A stretch of 23,893 bases of DNA from a virus. The stretch lies in IMG/VR virus record IMGVR_UViG_3300042527_000968, positions 1 through 23,893 of that record, one strand, 5' to 3'. The notes beneath the pieces were generated by a model. The model had not been told where the DNA came from. It worked only from the letters and a program-made list of their open reading frames with translations, and made no database searches. Each line of letters opens with the position of its first letter. Positions within the stretch are counted from its first letter, which is position 1. Made by a program: the position numbers and the translations under genes. Below are positions 15,691 through 22,572 of this stretch, piece after piece.

Positions 15691-17120
15691 TTGCCTTTTA
15701 CCTTCTCGTAAAGCTCATCAAGCACTTTCTCAGTCTTAGCTTTTTTTTCTTTTTCTTTTTTTGAACTTTCTTCTCCATCGGTACTTAATAAATCCTTATT
15801 ATCCTCATCTATCAATAAAGTATCATTTTCAGGTTTAGAAAGCTTAATGTTAATCTGAAAACTACCCTGACCAAATCTCTCTTGCCAGCATTCGATAGGG
15901 TCAATCGCTCCCCGATCAATATACATGCAATCAATTTCTGCTTGTTCTTTCTTGATTTTAGACAATTCAACATCTGATGGCGAAGTTAGAGGCGGAAACT
16001 CCCACTCCCAGTTCAAAGGTTTGGCCTTCCATTCACTTTGATTTTTTATTAATTCCAAAGCCCAGGTAATAACTGGCTCTATCTGGTCAGTCCTATAACC
16101 ACGCACTATATCATACCAGTTATTTAAATCACTTGTTCCAGTTGAATTTAAACCCGCAGGCGATCTGCCAAATAATTTAGTAGCTGGGATGCCAGTAACT
16201 CCGCAAATAGTTTCTGAAAACCTATCCCATAAATCGCTAAGTCCTGCAACCGAACTTGATTTTTTCTCATAATCCTCCGAACCGTCTCCGTCTAGGAGAA
16301 TTGCATTGGCAATAGAACGTGATAAATCTATATGCTCCATTCTTTTGAGAATTTCAGCATCACCCCCTTGCGTAGATAATTTCTCAGCTAAACCGTTCAT
16401 CTTCATTATAACCTGTACAAAATCCTGTACTATTTCAGTAGAAGCAATGGCAATTATGCCGTAATTTCTTAAAGCGTTATAACAGACTTGCAGGCTTGAA
16501 TTATCCCATCCGCCATTCTTAGTTTTCTCAAAAGGATCGGTTAAGTCCCCATTAATTAAAAAACAACGGGAGCGATGAACCTTAAAAAAAGGCTTTTCTA
16601 TAAAACTATTTAATGATGTTATGGTGTAGTACTCGGGTTCGCCGTAATATTCCTTTAAATAATCCTGACATAAATCTTCCGTAGTCCACTGTATTTGACG
16701 TCTATCAAATATCCTAAAAGATATAATCTTATTAATAGACTTGAGATTAACTGGTTTATTTATCTCAAGTCCATCATCCATAAAGGCAACAATAAGCGAA
16801 CCGCCATATAATCTACCAAAGCAGCAAGCATCATTTAATTTCTGTTTAAACTTCAACCTTTTAGACTCTTTTAAAATAGCATCATCGCACCTAATAAAAT
16901 CCCTTAAGGCATCCTCAACAACAATATTTACAATTCTTTTAGCTATGCCATTTGAGTTGTAAAGTTCGGTTAAAATAGGATCGGGAAGATGAGGGGTAGG
17001 ACTTACTGTTGTAGAATTAGTCCTGCTATTATCACCAAAATTAGTTCGATAATTAGACCAATTATCCGTTTTCTTATCGTCTGTCCTTTGACCGCTTAAA
17101 AAATTAAAAAATCTTTTCAT
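15687..17120 (-). CDS. portal protein (DUF1073)
   Basis: A 477-aa protein. Its signature parts are 'YNSNGIAKRIVNIVVEDALRD' early, 'CCFGRLYGGSLIVAF' near residue 100, 'GGWDNSSLQVCYNALRNYG', and the strongly conserved 'GIPATKLFGRSPAGLNSTG' plus 'SDLNNWYD' around 315-340. This is a DUF1073-type portal, the dodecameric ring through which DNA enters the head. The C-terminal 45 residues are Lys/Glu-rich and disordered. The fibre gene downstream starts within its last codons. It is separated from the terminase by a cold-shock gene on the other strand, so it needs either readthrough or its own promoter in 17121-17352. Confidence 0.85.
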   Translation of the reverse strand: MKRFFNFLSGQRTDDKKTDNWSNYRTNFGDNSRTNSTTVSPTPHLPDPILTELYNSNGIAKRIVNIVVEDALRDFIRCDDAILKESKRLKFKQKLNDACCFGRLYGGSLIVAFMDDGLEINKPVNLKSINKIISFRIFDRRQIQWTTEDLCQDYLKEYYGEPEYYTITSLNSFIEKPFFKVHRSRCFLINGDLTDPFEKTKNGGWDNSSLQVCYNALRNYGIIAIASTEIVQDFVQVIMKMNGLAEKLSTQGGDAEILKRMEHIDLSRSIANAILLDGDGSEDYEKKSSSVAGLSDLWDRFSETICGVTGIPATKLFGRSPAGLNSTGTSDLNNWYDIVRGYRTDQIEPVITWALELIKNQSEWKAKPLNWEWEFPPLTSPSDVELSKIKKEQAEIDCMYIDRGAIDPIECWQERFGQGSFQINIKLSKPENDTLLIDEDNKDLLSTDGEESSKKEKEKKAKTEKVLDELYEKVKGK

Positions 17121-17144
17121 TTTTTTATTATTATTTTAGGTTTT

Positions 17145-17153
17145 ATAATACCA
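17145..17153 (-). promoter_or_regulatory. candidate extended -10 for the portal-to-tail operon
   Basis: On the minus strand TGG-TATTAT reads as an extended -10 (TGnTATAAT-like) about 25-30 bases before the portal ATG. No convincing -35 is present. The location is where a late promoter would be needed, but this is weak evidence in AT-rich DNA. Confidence 0.3.
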
Positions 17154-17296
17154 GAAACCCCCCTTCTATTCCACTGAATGCGGATTTTTATCGGGCGGTT
17201 TTTTGTAGACTTATAAACGTCTCTATGTTATTTATTAAGTTGATCATCGGTTTTTTTCTGTTCCGTTGATTATTTTGTTTTTGAGTTAGTTTGTAA

Positions 17297-17326
17297 GTTC
17301 AGGGAATAAGTTTTAACTCCTTGAAC
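17297..17326 (+). promoter_or_regulatory. hairpin in the leader of the cold-shock gene
   Basis: GTTCAGGGA pairs with TCCTTGAAC (one G-U pair) across a 12-nt loop, ending 26 bases before the cold-shock gene ATG. Cold-shock mRNAs often carry structured 5' leaders that change with temperature, so this may be a regulatory leader. It could also be an operator or a chance structure. Confidence 0.35.
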
Positions 17327-17352
17327 AGAATTTATTTAGTTTAGGTTATTTT

Positions 17353-17559
17353 ATGAAAACTGGCGTTATTTCTTGGTTTGATAAAAATAAAGGTTTTGGC
17401 TTTATAAAACCTGATGATAAATCAAAAGATGTATTCTTTCATGCTAACGATCTAAAGAAAATCAATTTAGATAATATTGAGAGTAAAACCAAAATCAGTT
17501 TTGAAACTAGAGAAGATAAAAATAACCGCATATACGCTTTTAATCTTAACTTAATTTAA
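17353..17559 (+). CDS. cold-shock domain protein (CspA-like)
   Basis: A 68-aa single cold-shock domain. It has KGFGFI (13-18, RNP1) and VFFH (27-30, RNP2), with the aromatic residues Trp8, Phe15, Phe17, Phe28, Phe29 and His30 that bind single-stranded nucleic acid. Typical full length is 65-75 aa. It is the only gene on the plus strand between 286 and 22904, and its stop overlaps the terminase stop tail to tail (17556-17559). It therefore has its own promoter, not identified with confidence, in the gap before it. It looks like a moron gene: a cargo gene with its own transcription. It probably acts as an RNA chaperone or anti-terminator on phage or host messages. Confidence 0.9.
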   Translation: MKTGVISWFDKNKGFGFIKPDDKSKDVFFHANDLKKINLDNIESKTKISFETREDKNNRIYAFNLNLI

Positions 17560-18794
17560 TTAGTTTTGGTTTTATACTTATCAAAAGCTACCCATTTATT
17601 ATAATCGATAACTTTTCTTTTCATTAAACGCTCTAATGCATACCTAAGGGCATCTATACAATGATTGTAAGCATCTACTATATCGTTAGTAATATCGCCG
17701 CTTCTTTCATCTACTTTATATGAATAAAGCGAAAATTCCCTTATAGTATGGACGCATCTTTCATGAATTATTATCTTATCAAAAGTTTTAAGGTATTCGA
17801 TGCCGTCTTCAACGCTTCCTTTCCCTTTTTCAACGCCGCGGATAGCATAACCTTGTCTCTTTATGAATGAAATACTCTCAGGCCGAGCATTATCGGCATA
17901 TATGGTATATCTCCTTAAATCTGGTAAATGCTTCTCTAGAAATTTACCTGTCTCATCAATCTCTAACTGCCGCCTGTAAGCTTCGTGAGTAATATATAAA
18001 CAATTATCTTTTATATAGCATCTAACACCAGCAGTAGGGTCTTGTGAAAAGCCAAAATCAAGCCCAAAGTATTTATGTATAACGCTAGGCTCTTCAAACT
18101 TGTCTATTATCCAATGTACATCCTGTTTAAATATTTGAGCATCGGAGTTCTTTAAACATTCACCTTCCCAAACATGTCTATACATCCCGTAGTCTTTAAT
18201 TTTTAAAGCCTCCATCTGGTCTCTTAAAATATCTGGAAAATATGGATTATCCATATAGTTAACTTTTACAACATACGAATTTTTAGGAGGCTCACCACTT
18301 AAAAAAGTACGGTATAATATATCGTTTTCATGCTTAGGGTTAAAAGTACACCATATCTCGCTACCAGGCTCACGAATTGTCGGCTCTATTACTCGCCAGC
18401 TTTCGCTACTCAAAGTATCAGCTTCTTCTATCCAAAGAATAGTAATACCTGCCATCGACTTAATACTATCAATATTATGCCGCAGTCCTTTGAATATAAA
18501 TCTGCTACCAGTATAAGAGCAGGTAATCTCATCTCTTGTAATTTCAAAATACTCTCCAAGATTTAAAGCCTCTATTCTTTGTTTTAGTAATGAGTGCACA
18601 CTTTCTTTAATAGAGTTCTGAAATTCCCTACCGCATAAGATTAAATGTTTGTGATATAAAGCTATACCGATTAAAGCATCCGCTACTGCATAAGACTTAC
18701 CACTACCACGACCGCCGTAAATTATCTTGTAACGATAAGGTTTAAATAACTCCTTTTGCCATCTTTGAATTTTAATCGCTTGTTGCTTTATCAT
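17556..18794 (-). CDS. terminase large subunit (PBSX/Terminase_3 type)
   Basis: A 412-aa DNA-packaging motor. Walker A is GGRGSGKS at residues 27-34. Walker B is ITILWIEEA (117-125) with catalytic Glu124 following Glu123. 'CTFNPKHENDILYR' (149-162) is the coupling region. The C-terminal nuclease has GLDFGFSQDPTA with Asp246, 'YADNARPES' with Asp301, and 'DIVDAYNHCIDALRYA' with Asp374/Asp381 as metal ligands. All key residues are intact. The gene begins inside the end of the small-terminase-like gene (23-nt overlap). Confidence 0.93.
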   Translation of the reverse strand: MIKQQAIKIQRWQKELFKPYRYKIIYGGRGSGKSYAVADALIGIALYHKHLILCGREFQNSIKESVHSLLKQRIEALNLGEYFEITRDEITCSYTGSRFIFKGLRHNIDSIKSMAGITILWIEEADTLSSESWRVIEPTIREPGSEIWCTFNPKHENDILYRTFLSGEPPKNSYVVKVNYMDNPYFPDILRDQMEALKIKDYGMYRHVWEGECLKNSDAQIFKQDVHWIIDKFEEPSVIHKYFGLDFGFSQDPTAGVRCYIKDNCLYITHEAYRRQLEIDETGKFLEKHLPDLRRYTIYADNARPESISFIKRQGYAIRGVEKGKGSVEDGIEYLKTFDKIIIHERCVHTIREFSLYSYKVDERSGDITNDIVDAYNHCIDALRYALERLMKRKVIDYNKWVAFDKYKTKTN

Positions 18795-19164
18795 CCTGAA
18801 CTATGTAGGTAAGAATAGGAGGTGCTTCTTTAGTTGTGATTTCATGTTGTTGTTTCTCACTCCATCCAGCTTGTGTCTTTAGGTAAAATATTATTGACGT
18901 TGTATCACCAGTTTCATCAACTCCCATAGCTTTATTCTCAAGTTTTTTAGCATAATTATATATTTTATGTGCTTTCCCTTTTTTATATGCGAAAGAAACC
19001 TCTTCTTGCCTATGTCTGATTTCCTGAAATGTAATATGACTAATACCAAAATAATCCGCGATTTGTTCGCAGTTAAGGTAAGCTGAAAGTTTTTTAACTT
19101 TCGCTATTTGTTTATCGGTGAAAACTATTAGCGGCCTTCCACCTTTATTCTTCTGTTTTGTCAT
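18772..19164 (-). CDS. terminase small subunit-like HTH protein
   Basis: A 130-aa basic protein. It opens 'KGGRPLIVFTDKQIAKVKKL', followed by 'CEQIADYFGISHITFQEIR', a helix-turn-helix (residues ~32-52) with a plausible DNA-recognition helix. The C-terminal half contains 'TTSIIFYLKTQAGWSEK', the 'F-x-L-K-[TN]-x-x-G-W-x-[ED]-[KR]' motif common in small terminases just before the Terminase_3 family. The 23-nt overlap with the large subunit supports a joint role in recognising the phage DNA for packaging. Confidence 0.78.
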   Translation of the reverse strand: MTKQKNKGGRPLIVFTDKQIAKVKKLSAYLNCEQIADYFGISHITFQEIRHRQEEVSFAYKKGKAHKIYNYAKKLENKAMGVDETGDTTSIIFYLKTQAGWSEKQQHEITTKEAPPILTYIVQDDKATSD

Positions 19165-19181
19165 ATTTTATCCTTTTGCAA

Positions 19182-19517
19182 TTACTCTGATAGTTCATTT
19201 TTAGCTCCCAATCTTTCGTGATATTTATCATACTTTACTGCAAACTTTTCATTCTTCTCTTTTTCTAGAATCACTAGCCGTTTACACCAATTAACTCTAG
19301 GTTCTAAATCATCTATAGATTCTGATAACTGATTTAAATTTTTAGTTATCAATTTCTTCTGCTGTTCTATTTGAAAAAGAGCTGACTGAAAAGCATCGTT
19401 ATATTTAAAACTCTTGCAAGAAGACCAATGATATATTTCTCTTAAATCTTTACTATTACGGTATCTATCTAATTCATCATAGATATTGGTAATATGTCGT
19501 TGTATTTCTAAACTCAT
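19182..19517 (-). CDS. hypothetical protein, helical
   Basis: A 111-aa protein (from MSLEIQRHIT) with strong heptad-like helices and no enzyme motif. A TTG at 19526 gives a three-residue longer frame, but ATG 19517 overlaps the stop of the upstream gene as TAATG and is preferred. Position ahead of the small terminase in the same operon is the only hint. No family is recognised. Confidence 0.6.
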   Translation of the reverse strand: MSLEIQRHITNIYDELDRYRNSKDLREIYHWSSCKSFKYNDAFQSALFQIEQQKKLITKNLNQLSESIDDLEPRVNWCKRLVILEKEKNEKFAVKYDKYHERLGAKNELSE

Positions 19518-20104
19518 TACGCCCAAGGCAATTTATCTTCTTCTTCAAAAGTACCATCAGTTTGTTTATCACTGGCCTGTTTATAGTTAATAGGAAACTT
19601 TCCGCTTCTCTCATCCATATACTCGCTATATTTAGCATGATCGGGCGTAATAATAGTCCTGATCTCGTTACTAGGCTTATCACCTTTATCATTGATAGTA
19701 ATTTCAGCTATACATATAAGGTTATCAAGATCAGCAAAGCTCTTAATCTTTCTCTGTTTTTCCGCCTCTGGTGATTTATCTTTAGAATGCAAGCTGTGAG
19801 CAGAGTTAAGAATGGCTTTGATCATGCTCCTACCGATTTCAGCGTATAGCGGGGAATTATCGCTATGAAGACCGATTTTGCTCCAGATTTTCCTATTCTC
19901 ATACTGGCCACTTAGCACTACAAATTCACAAGCAAGGTGTACACTAGTTCCTGCTTTGCTTTTAGTAGCATACCCGTCTGGCCACTCTTTTGTAGTATGG
20001 TTACCTTTTTTAAGTAATAATCTCACCTTTGCTATGGTTTTATGCGGTATTAGCTCGTAAGACATCTGGTCTTCGGCATCGTTAAAATTGTTCCATTTAC
20101 TCAT
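19517..20104 (-). CDS. phage ssDNA-binding-like protein (DUF669-like)
   Basis: A 195-aa protein. It starts MSKWNNFNDAEDQMSYELIP, then 'CEFVVLSGQYENRKIWSKIG' (residues ~59-78, a beta hairpin with conserved aromatic and basic residues), 'AEIGRSMIKAILNSAHSL', and an acidic terminus ending EEEDKLPWA. The order of N-terminal 'FNDAE', central 'G-x-Y-x-x-R-K-[IF]-W' and following helix resembles alphaproteobacterial phage proteins of the DUF669/ssDNA-binding group. The acidic Trp-containing tail is like the partner-binding tip of SSB proteins. It overlaps genes on both sides. ssDNA binding in replication or recombination is an inference. Confidence 0.5.
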   Translation of the reverse strand: MSKWNNFNDAEDQMSYELIPHKTIAKVRLLLKKGNHTTKEWPDGYATKSKAGTSVHLACEFVVLSGQYENRKIWSKIGLHSDNSPLYAEIGRSMIKAILNSAHSLHSKDKSPEAEKQRKIKSFADLDNLICIAEITINDKGDKPSNEIRTIITPDHAKYSEYMDERSGKFPINYKQASDKQTDGTFEEEDKLPWA

Positions 20105-20492
20105 TGTTTTGCTCCATTTTTGGTAAAATATCTATTGATTCTTTGAGATATGGAGTAACAACGTATTCTTCGGAAAGATTCTTAAAAAAACCCTTTTTTC
20201 TTTCTTCTTCCAGCTTCGTTTTAATATGATCTATCGAAGAATTAATATTTTTAATAACCCAACTCATATTAACTTTCTTTTTAGTGGTCTCATCAATAAC
20301 CTGTGCTTGCATCATCATTGCATAGGTATATGCTAATTGCGCATACATGTAATCAAGCTGTTGTCTAATATTGATTTTACTAGATATGCCAACGTCAGAT
20401 AAAAAAACAAAATTAATTTTATATTTTTTTGTAAGTTTTTCTTGTGCATTTTCTAATTCTTTTATTATTGTTAAAAACTCTTCTTTATTCAT
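20097..20492 (-). CDS. hypothetical early phage protein
   Basis: A 131-aa protein with long helices (MNKEEFLTIIKELENAQEKL at the start) and a Lys-rich segment near residue 100. No motif is recognised. It ends with the same six residues (MEQNNE) as the gene upstream, because the DNA at both gene junctions is identical for 18 bases. Its ATG overlaps the upstream stop by 8 nt (ATGAATAA), and its own stop overlaps the next start in the same way. Confidence 0.6.
   Translation of the reverse strand: MNKEEFLTIIKELENAQEKLTKKYKINFVFLSDVGISSKINIRQQLDYMYAQLAYTYAMMMQAQVIDETTKKKVNMSWVIKNINSSIDHIKTKLEEERKKGFFKNLSEEYVVTPYLKESIDILPKMEQNNE
20101..20118 (-). repeat. 18-bp gene-junction repeat, copy 1
   Basis: The plus-strand sequence tcattgttttgctccatt occurs here and again at 20489-20506. 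In the coding direction it gives the last residues of one gene (Met-Glu-Gln-Asn-Asn-Glu), the ribosome site GGAG and the next ATG seven bases on. It is a portable translational-coupling junction. Confidence 0.85.
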
Positions 20493-20793
20493 TGTTTTGC
20501 TCCATTAATTCTTTTAGTTTTGTTAAATTCTGCTTCAATCTTTTTGCTAGATATTTTGTATACCAATTAGCTTCATCGCTAAAAGCTCTTTCAGGTGCAT
20601 TATTGTCTTCATCCCAACAATTATCTTCACCTGAATACCAACCTATAAATAAATCACCATCTTCAAATTTTTGATCCAACGTAGAATAAAGACTTATTCT
20701 AGTATGCAAAAGCTTATAGTCCTCCATATCCCGCCTAATCTCTTCTCTTAACATACAAATTGACGTGTATTTCCTAGCTTCTTGTTCGCTCAT
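20485..20793 (-). CDS. hypothetical early phage protein
   Basis: A 102-aa protein with an acidic Trp/Asp-rich middle ('GWYSGEDNCWDEDNNAPERA') and helical ends. It follows the replication gene by direct abutment (start 20793, upstream stop at 20794). A strong AGGAGG ribosome site lies within the end of the replication gene. No family is recognised; it belongs to the replication operon by position. Confidence 0.6.
   Translation of the reverse strand: MSEQEARKYTSICMLREEIRRDMEDYKLLHTRISLYSTLDQKFEDGDLFIGWYSGEDNCWDEDNNAPERAFSDEANWYTKYLAKRLKQNLTKLKELMEQNNE
20489..20506 (-). repeat. 18-bp gene-junction repeat, copy 2
   Basis: This is the second exact copy of the junction sequence, 388 bp from the first. 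The flanking genes it joins are not similar to each other, so the repeat is confined to the junction and is not the remnant of a whole-gene duplication that can be seen by eye. Confidence 0.85.
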
Positions 20794-22251
20794 TTACTCC
20801 TCCTTATTTTCTATTGCTTCTTTTAATATTTTGCTTAAAACCAGAGGTTCGCAGCTTTCTCTAAATTCCATATCCTTTAATATCTTCTCAGGACTTATAA
20901 CTATTGCTTCTTTGTTAAAGTTTTTATATTCAGGATGGGGATTAGTAGCTCGTAGTTCCAGCGTTAAGCCAGTTTCAAAAACCGATCTCTCCAACTCATC
21001 CAAATAACCCGGTGAAGTTAATCGCTCAATAAGGAAAGGAACAGTTTCTATAATCACCTTGCCTGGTATTTCAATGGTTTTTAATACGGGATTGGTTAGC
21101 ATCGTAATCATGCTATTGGTTTTTATCGTGGCTTTAAAATCAAGCCAAGTCGCCTTTTTGTTTTTGCTTATAGGGTAGATTGGAGCTTTTACGTTCTCGT
21201 TAGTAGGAGGCTCCTGTTGCTTGCCTTTAGAGCCAATCTTTATTCCAATAATTTTAACGTTTTCACCGTAAACCGACTTAATAGCTTCAGGGACTTTTTC
21301 CTTCTCCATGTCGCTAAAACGTATTGATCCCATGTAAATGCCAACCTTATCAGGTTCAAGTTCTCGGAATACCCAGCTATCCTGTATCTCACCTGATCGC
21401 TGTGTTCCTAAAGCCTTCCATAAAGCTTGAGAGAGTAGCATTTTTCTTATCTGCTCATCAGTATCTTGCATGATATCGTCTTGTTTCATTTTTGGAATTT
21501 CCTGTGATGGTTGAAGCCCGTCACAATTTGTGACAGACTGGCTTGGTTTATTTTGATTTTCTGACTTAAGAGCAACTTGCTCCAGCTCCGCACGAGAGCA
21601 AGGAGCAAAAGTTGCGTGCTTATCATTTTTTTTCTTTTTTAGTATTTTTTCTTTTTTAGAAGATAATAAACTCTTAGCGTAGCTAGAGTTTTTATCTTCT
21701 TCTATTGAGTTTCTATGTTCCTGCAAACCTTGAGAAGAAGGGGGGTTAGCGATATGTATGGCGGACAAATTTGTCGGGGATACCAGACATTTTTGACTTG
21801 TATGCAAGTCATTTTTGTCAGGGGTTTCAACTAATTTTATTGCACTTTTTCTATAAAATTCTTTTGGATTTTTTAAAATTTCTAATGAATCTTTAGTACG
21901 TTTTGCAGAGTAAACAAAATGATATTCTTTTTCTTTATAATTATATGAAGTGTGCGATGTTATCTCGTATAAATCAGCTAATTGAGCTAAAAACCTACTA
22001 CGCTGTCTTGTTCCTTGCTTACATTTTGATTGAAGGAATTTACTATTAAAAATAACTTCATCAGGATTCTTTGAAAAAAGAAATTCTATAGCTGCGATAA
22101 ATGTAATAGCTTCATACGCTATTGTCTTTGATGGATCACAAGCTCTTTTTATATCAAGCCATTTATCATAACACGTATTATAAATATCCTTTTCACTGAT
22201 ATTTTTCTTCTTCTGGAAATCTACATAGGATACGTTAGCCGCCTTACTCAT
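20794..22251 (-). CDS. putative phage replication initiator containing an intragenic origin
   Basis: A 485-aa protein from ATG 22251 (MSKAANVSYV), which has GAGG six bases upstream and overlaps the previous stop. An ATG at 22263 would add four residues but has no good ribosome site. Residues ~20-135 look like a winged-helix-type DNA-binding domain with 'RQRSRFLAQLADLYEI' and 'YHFVYSAKR'. Residues ~140-260 are a disordered Ser/Lys/Asn-rich linker whose DNA holds the 22-bp-spaced iterons, palindromes and an AT-rich tract. Residues ~265-340 (LWKAL...WVFREL...IYMGSIRF) faintly resemble a DnaA N-terminal domain. The rest is unrecognised. The layout, DNA-binding head, linker with origin, then partner-binding tail, recalls lambda O. 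Replication initiation is inferred. Confidence 0.6.
   Translation of the reverse strand: MSKAANVSYVDFQKKKNISEKDIYNTCYDKWLDIKRACDPSKTIAYEAITFIAAIEFLFSKNPDEVIFNSKFLQSKCKQGTRQRSRFLAQLADLYEITSHTSYNYKEKEYHFVYSAKRTKDSLEILKNPKEFYRKSAIKLVETPDKNDLHTSQKCLVSPTNLSAIHIANPPSSQGLQEHRNSIEEDKNSSYAKSLLSSKKEKILKKKKNDKHATFAPCSRAELEQVALKSENQNKPSQSVTNCDGLQPSQEIPKMKQDDIMQDTDEQIRKMLLSQALWKALGTQRSGEIQDSWVFRELEPDKVGIYMGSIRFSDMEKEKVPEAIKSVYGENVKIIGIKIGSKGKQQEPPTNENVKAPIYPISKNKKATWLDFKATIKTNSMITMLTNPVLKTIEIPGKVIIETVPFLIERLTSPGYLDELERSVFETGLTLELRATNPHPEYKNFNKEAIVISPEKILKDMEFRESCEPLVLSKILKEAIENKEE
21520..21534. repeat. palindrome GTCACAAWTTGTGAC in the replication gene
   Basis: Seven-base perfect arms (GTCACAA and TTGTGAC) flank a single central base. 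The core resembles the iterons at 21764-21819 but lies 230 bp away and is out of their spacing. It could be a second binding site for the same protein or an operator. Confidence 0.5.
21572..21615. repeat. 12-bp inverted repeat in the replication gene
   Basis: GCAACTTGCTCC pairs with GGAGCAA-(AA)-GTTGC, a 12-bp stem with a two-base bulge around an 18-nt loop, in coding sequence. It lies between the iterons and the palindrome and next to an AT tract. It may be part of the origin or an in-frame palindromic element. Confidence 0.45.
21621..21670. other. AT-rich tract, candidate DNA-unwinding element
   Basis: About 50 bp dominated by T-runs on the plus strand (A-runs in the coding direction, encoding a Lys-rich stretch). 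It lies 94 bp from the nearest iteron on its downstream coding side. Lambda-type origins have an AT-rich region beside the iterons. The whole window is AT-rich, so this alone is weak. Confidence 0.4.
21764..21819 (-). repeat. three 12-bp iterons at exact 22-bp spacing (candidate origin)
   Basis: In the coding direction the copies are GACAAAAATGAC (21819-21808), GTCAAAAATGTC (21797-21786) and GACAAATTTGTC (21775-21764), consensus GWCAAAWWTGWC. Start-to-start spacing is 22 bp both times, about two helical turns, which places the copies on one face of the DNA. Because 22 is not a multiple of three, they are read in three different frames (Asp-Lys-Asn-Asp, Ser-Gln-Lys-Cys, Thr-Asn-Leu-Ser). The repetition is therefore in the DNA, not the protein. 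Confidence 0.75.
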
Positions 22252-22420
22252 CCTTTCCCTCATCTAAAATCTTGTTCAATAATGTGTCCAAATCTTCATA
22301 GTAAACTGAGGGCATTAACTTCATACAAGAAGGGCATAATAATGACCTCCCCTCAACTCTACTCATGCGATTTAACCTCTCGGCTATCGTTTTGATATCT
22401 TTCTGTCTTTGTGGAGTCAT
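22244..22420 (-). CDS. small protein with a CPSC motif
   Basis: A 58-aa protein beginning MTPQRQKDIKTIAERLNRMS, with one Cys-Pro-Ser-Cys pair (residues 29-32) and an acidic Leu-rich C-terminus. The Cys pair could bind metal if it dimerises, but a second pair is absent. AAAGG lies about 8 bases upstream of the ATG. Its ATG overlaps the previous stop (ATGA), and its stop overlaps the replication start by 8 nt (ATGAGTAA). The coupled junctions at both ends make it a real gene despite its size. No family is recognised. Confidence 0.6.
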   Translation of the reverse strand: MTPQRQKDIKTIAERLNRMSRVEGRSLLCPSCMKLMPSVYYEDLDTLLNKILDEGKDE

Positions 22421-22572
22421 AAGCTACCTTTGCTATTATTATTTAGGCTAATCCCACGCCTTGCTGCATAACTCCGCAGAGCTTCCTTTATTGCTCGGAT
22501 GCGTTGGTTTTCTGCTCTTGAGGCTAGCCATTCTTGGATTTTTTGCAGGAAGGAGGAGAAAAGAGGGGTCAT
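22417..22572 (-). CDS. small basic protein
   Basis: A 51-aa, strongly basic helical protein with an amphipathic stretch (IQEWLASRAENQRIRAIKEA) and a polar Asn/Ser tail. Both ends overlap neighbours by four bases (ATGA at 22569-22572 and 22417-22420), the mark of a coupled operon. It may bind nucleic acid by its charge, but no motif shows this. Confidence 0.55.
   Translation of the reverse strand: MTPLFSSFLQKIQEWLASRAENQRIRAIKEALRSYAARRGISLNNNSKGSL

Noticed and set aside
15687-17120. An anti-CBASS nuclease domain fused to the portal
   Set aside because: Some portal relatives carry an extra domain of this kind, but here the protein ends shortly after the portal core in a charged tail, with no room for one.
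17161-17230. A terminator at the CGGGCGG-T6 stretch before the cold-shock gene
   Set aside because: No matching upstream arm for a stable stem could be found; the T-run alone is not evidence.
19477-19692. A 71-codon minus-strand frame across two early genes
   Set aside because: It overlaps two coupled genes in another frame and has no ribosome site or motif.
21440-21830. CRISPR-like spaced repeats
   Set aside because: The copies are only 12 bp, near-palindromic, 10 bp apart and inside a coding gene. This suits protein-binding iterons, not a CRISPR array.
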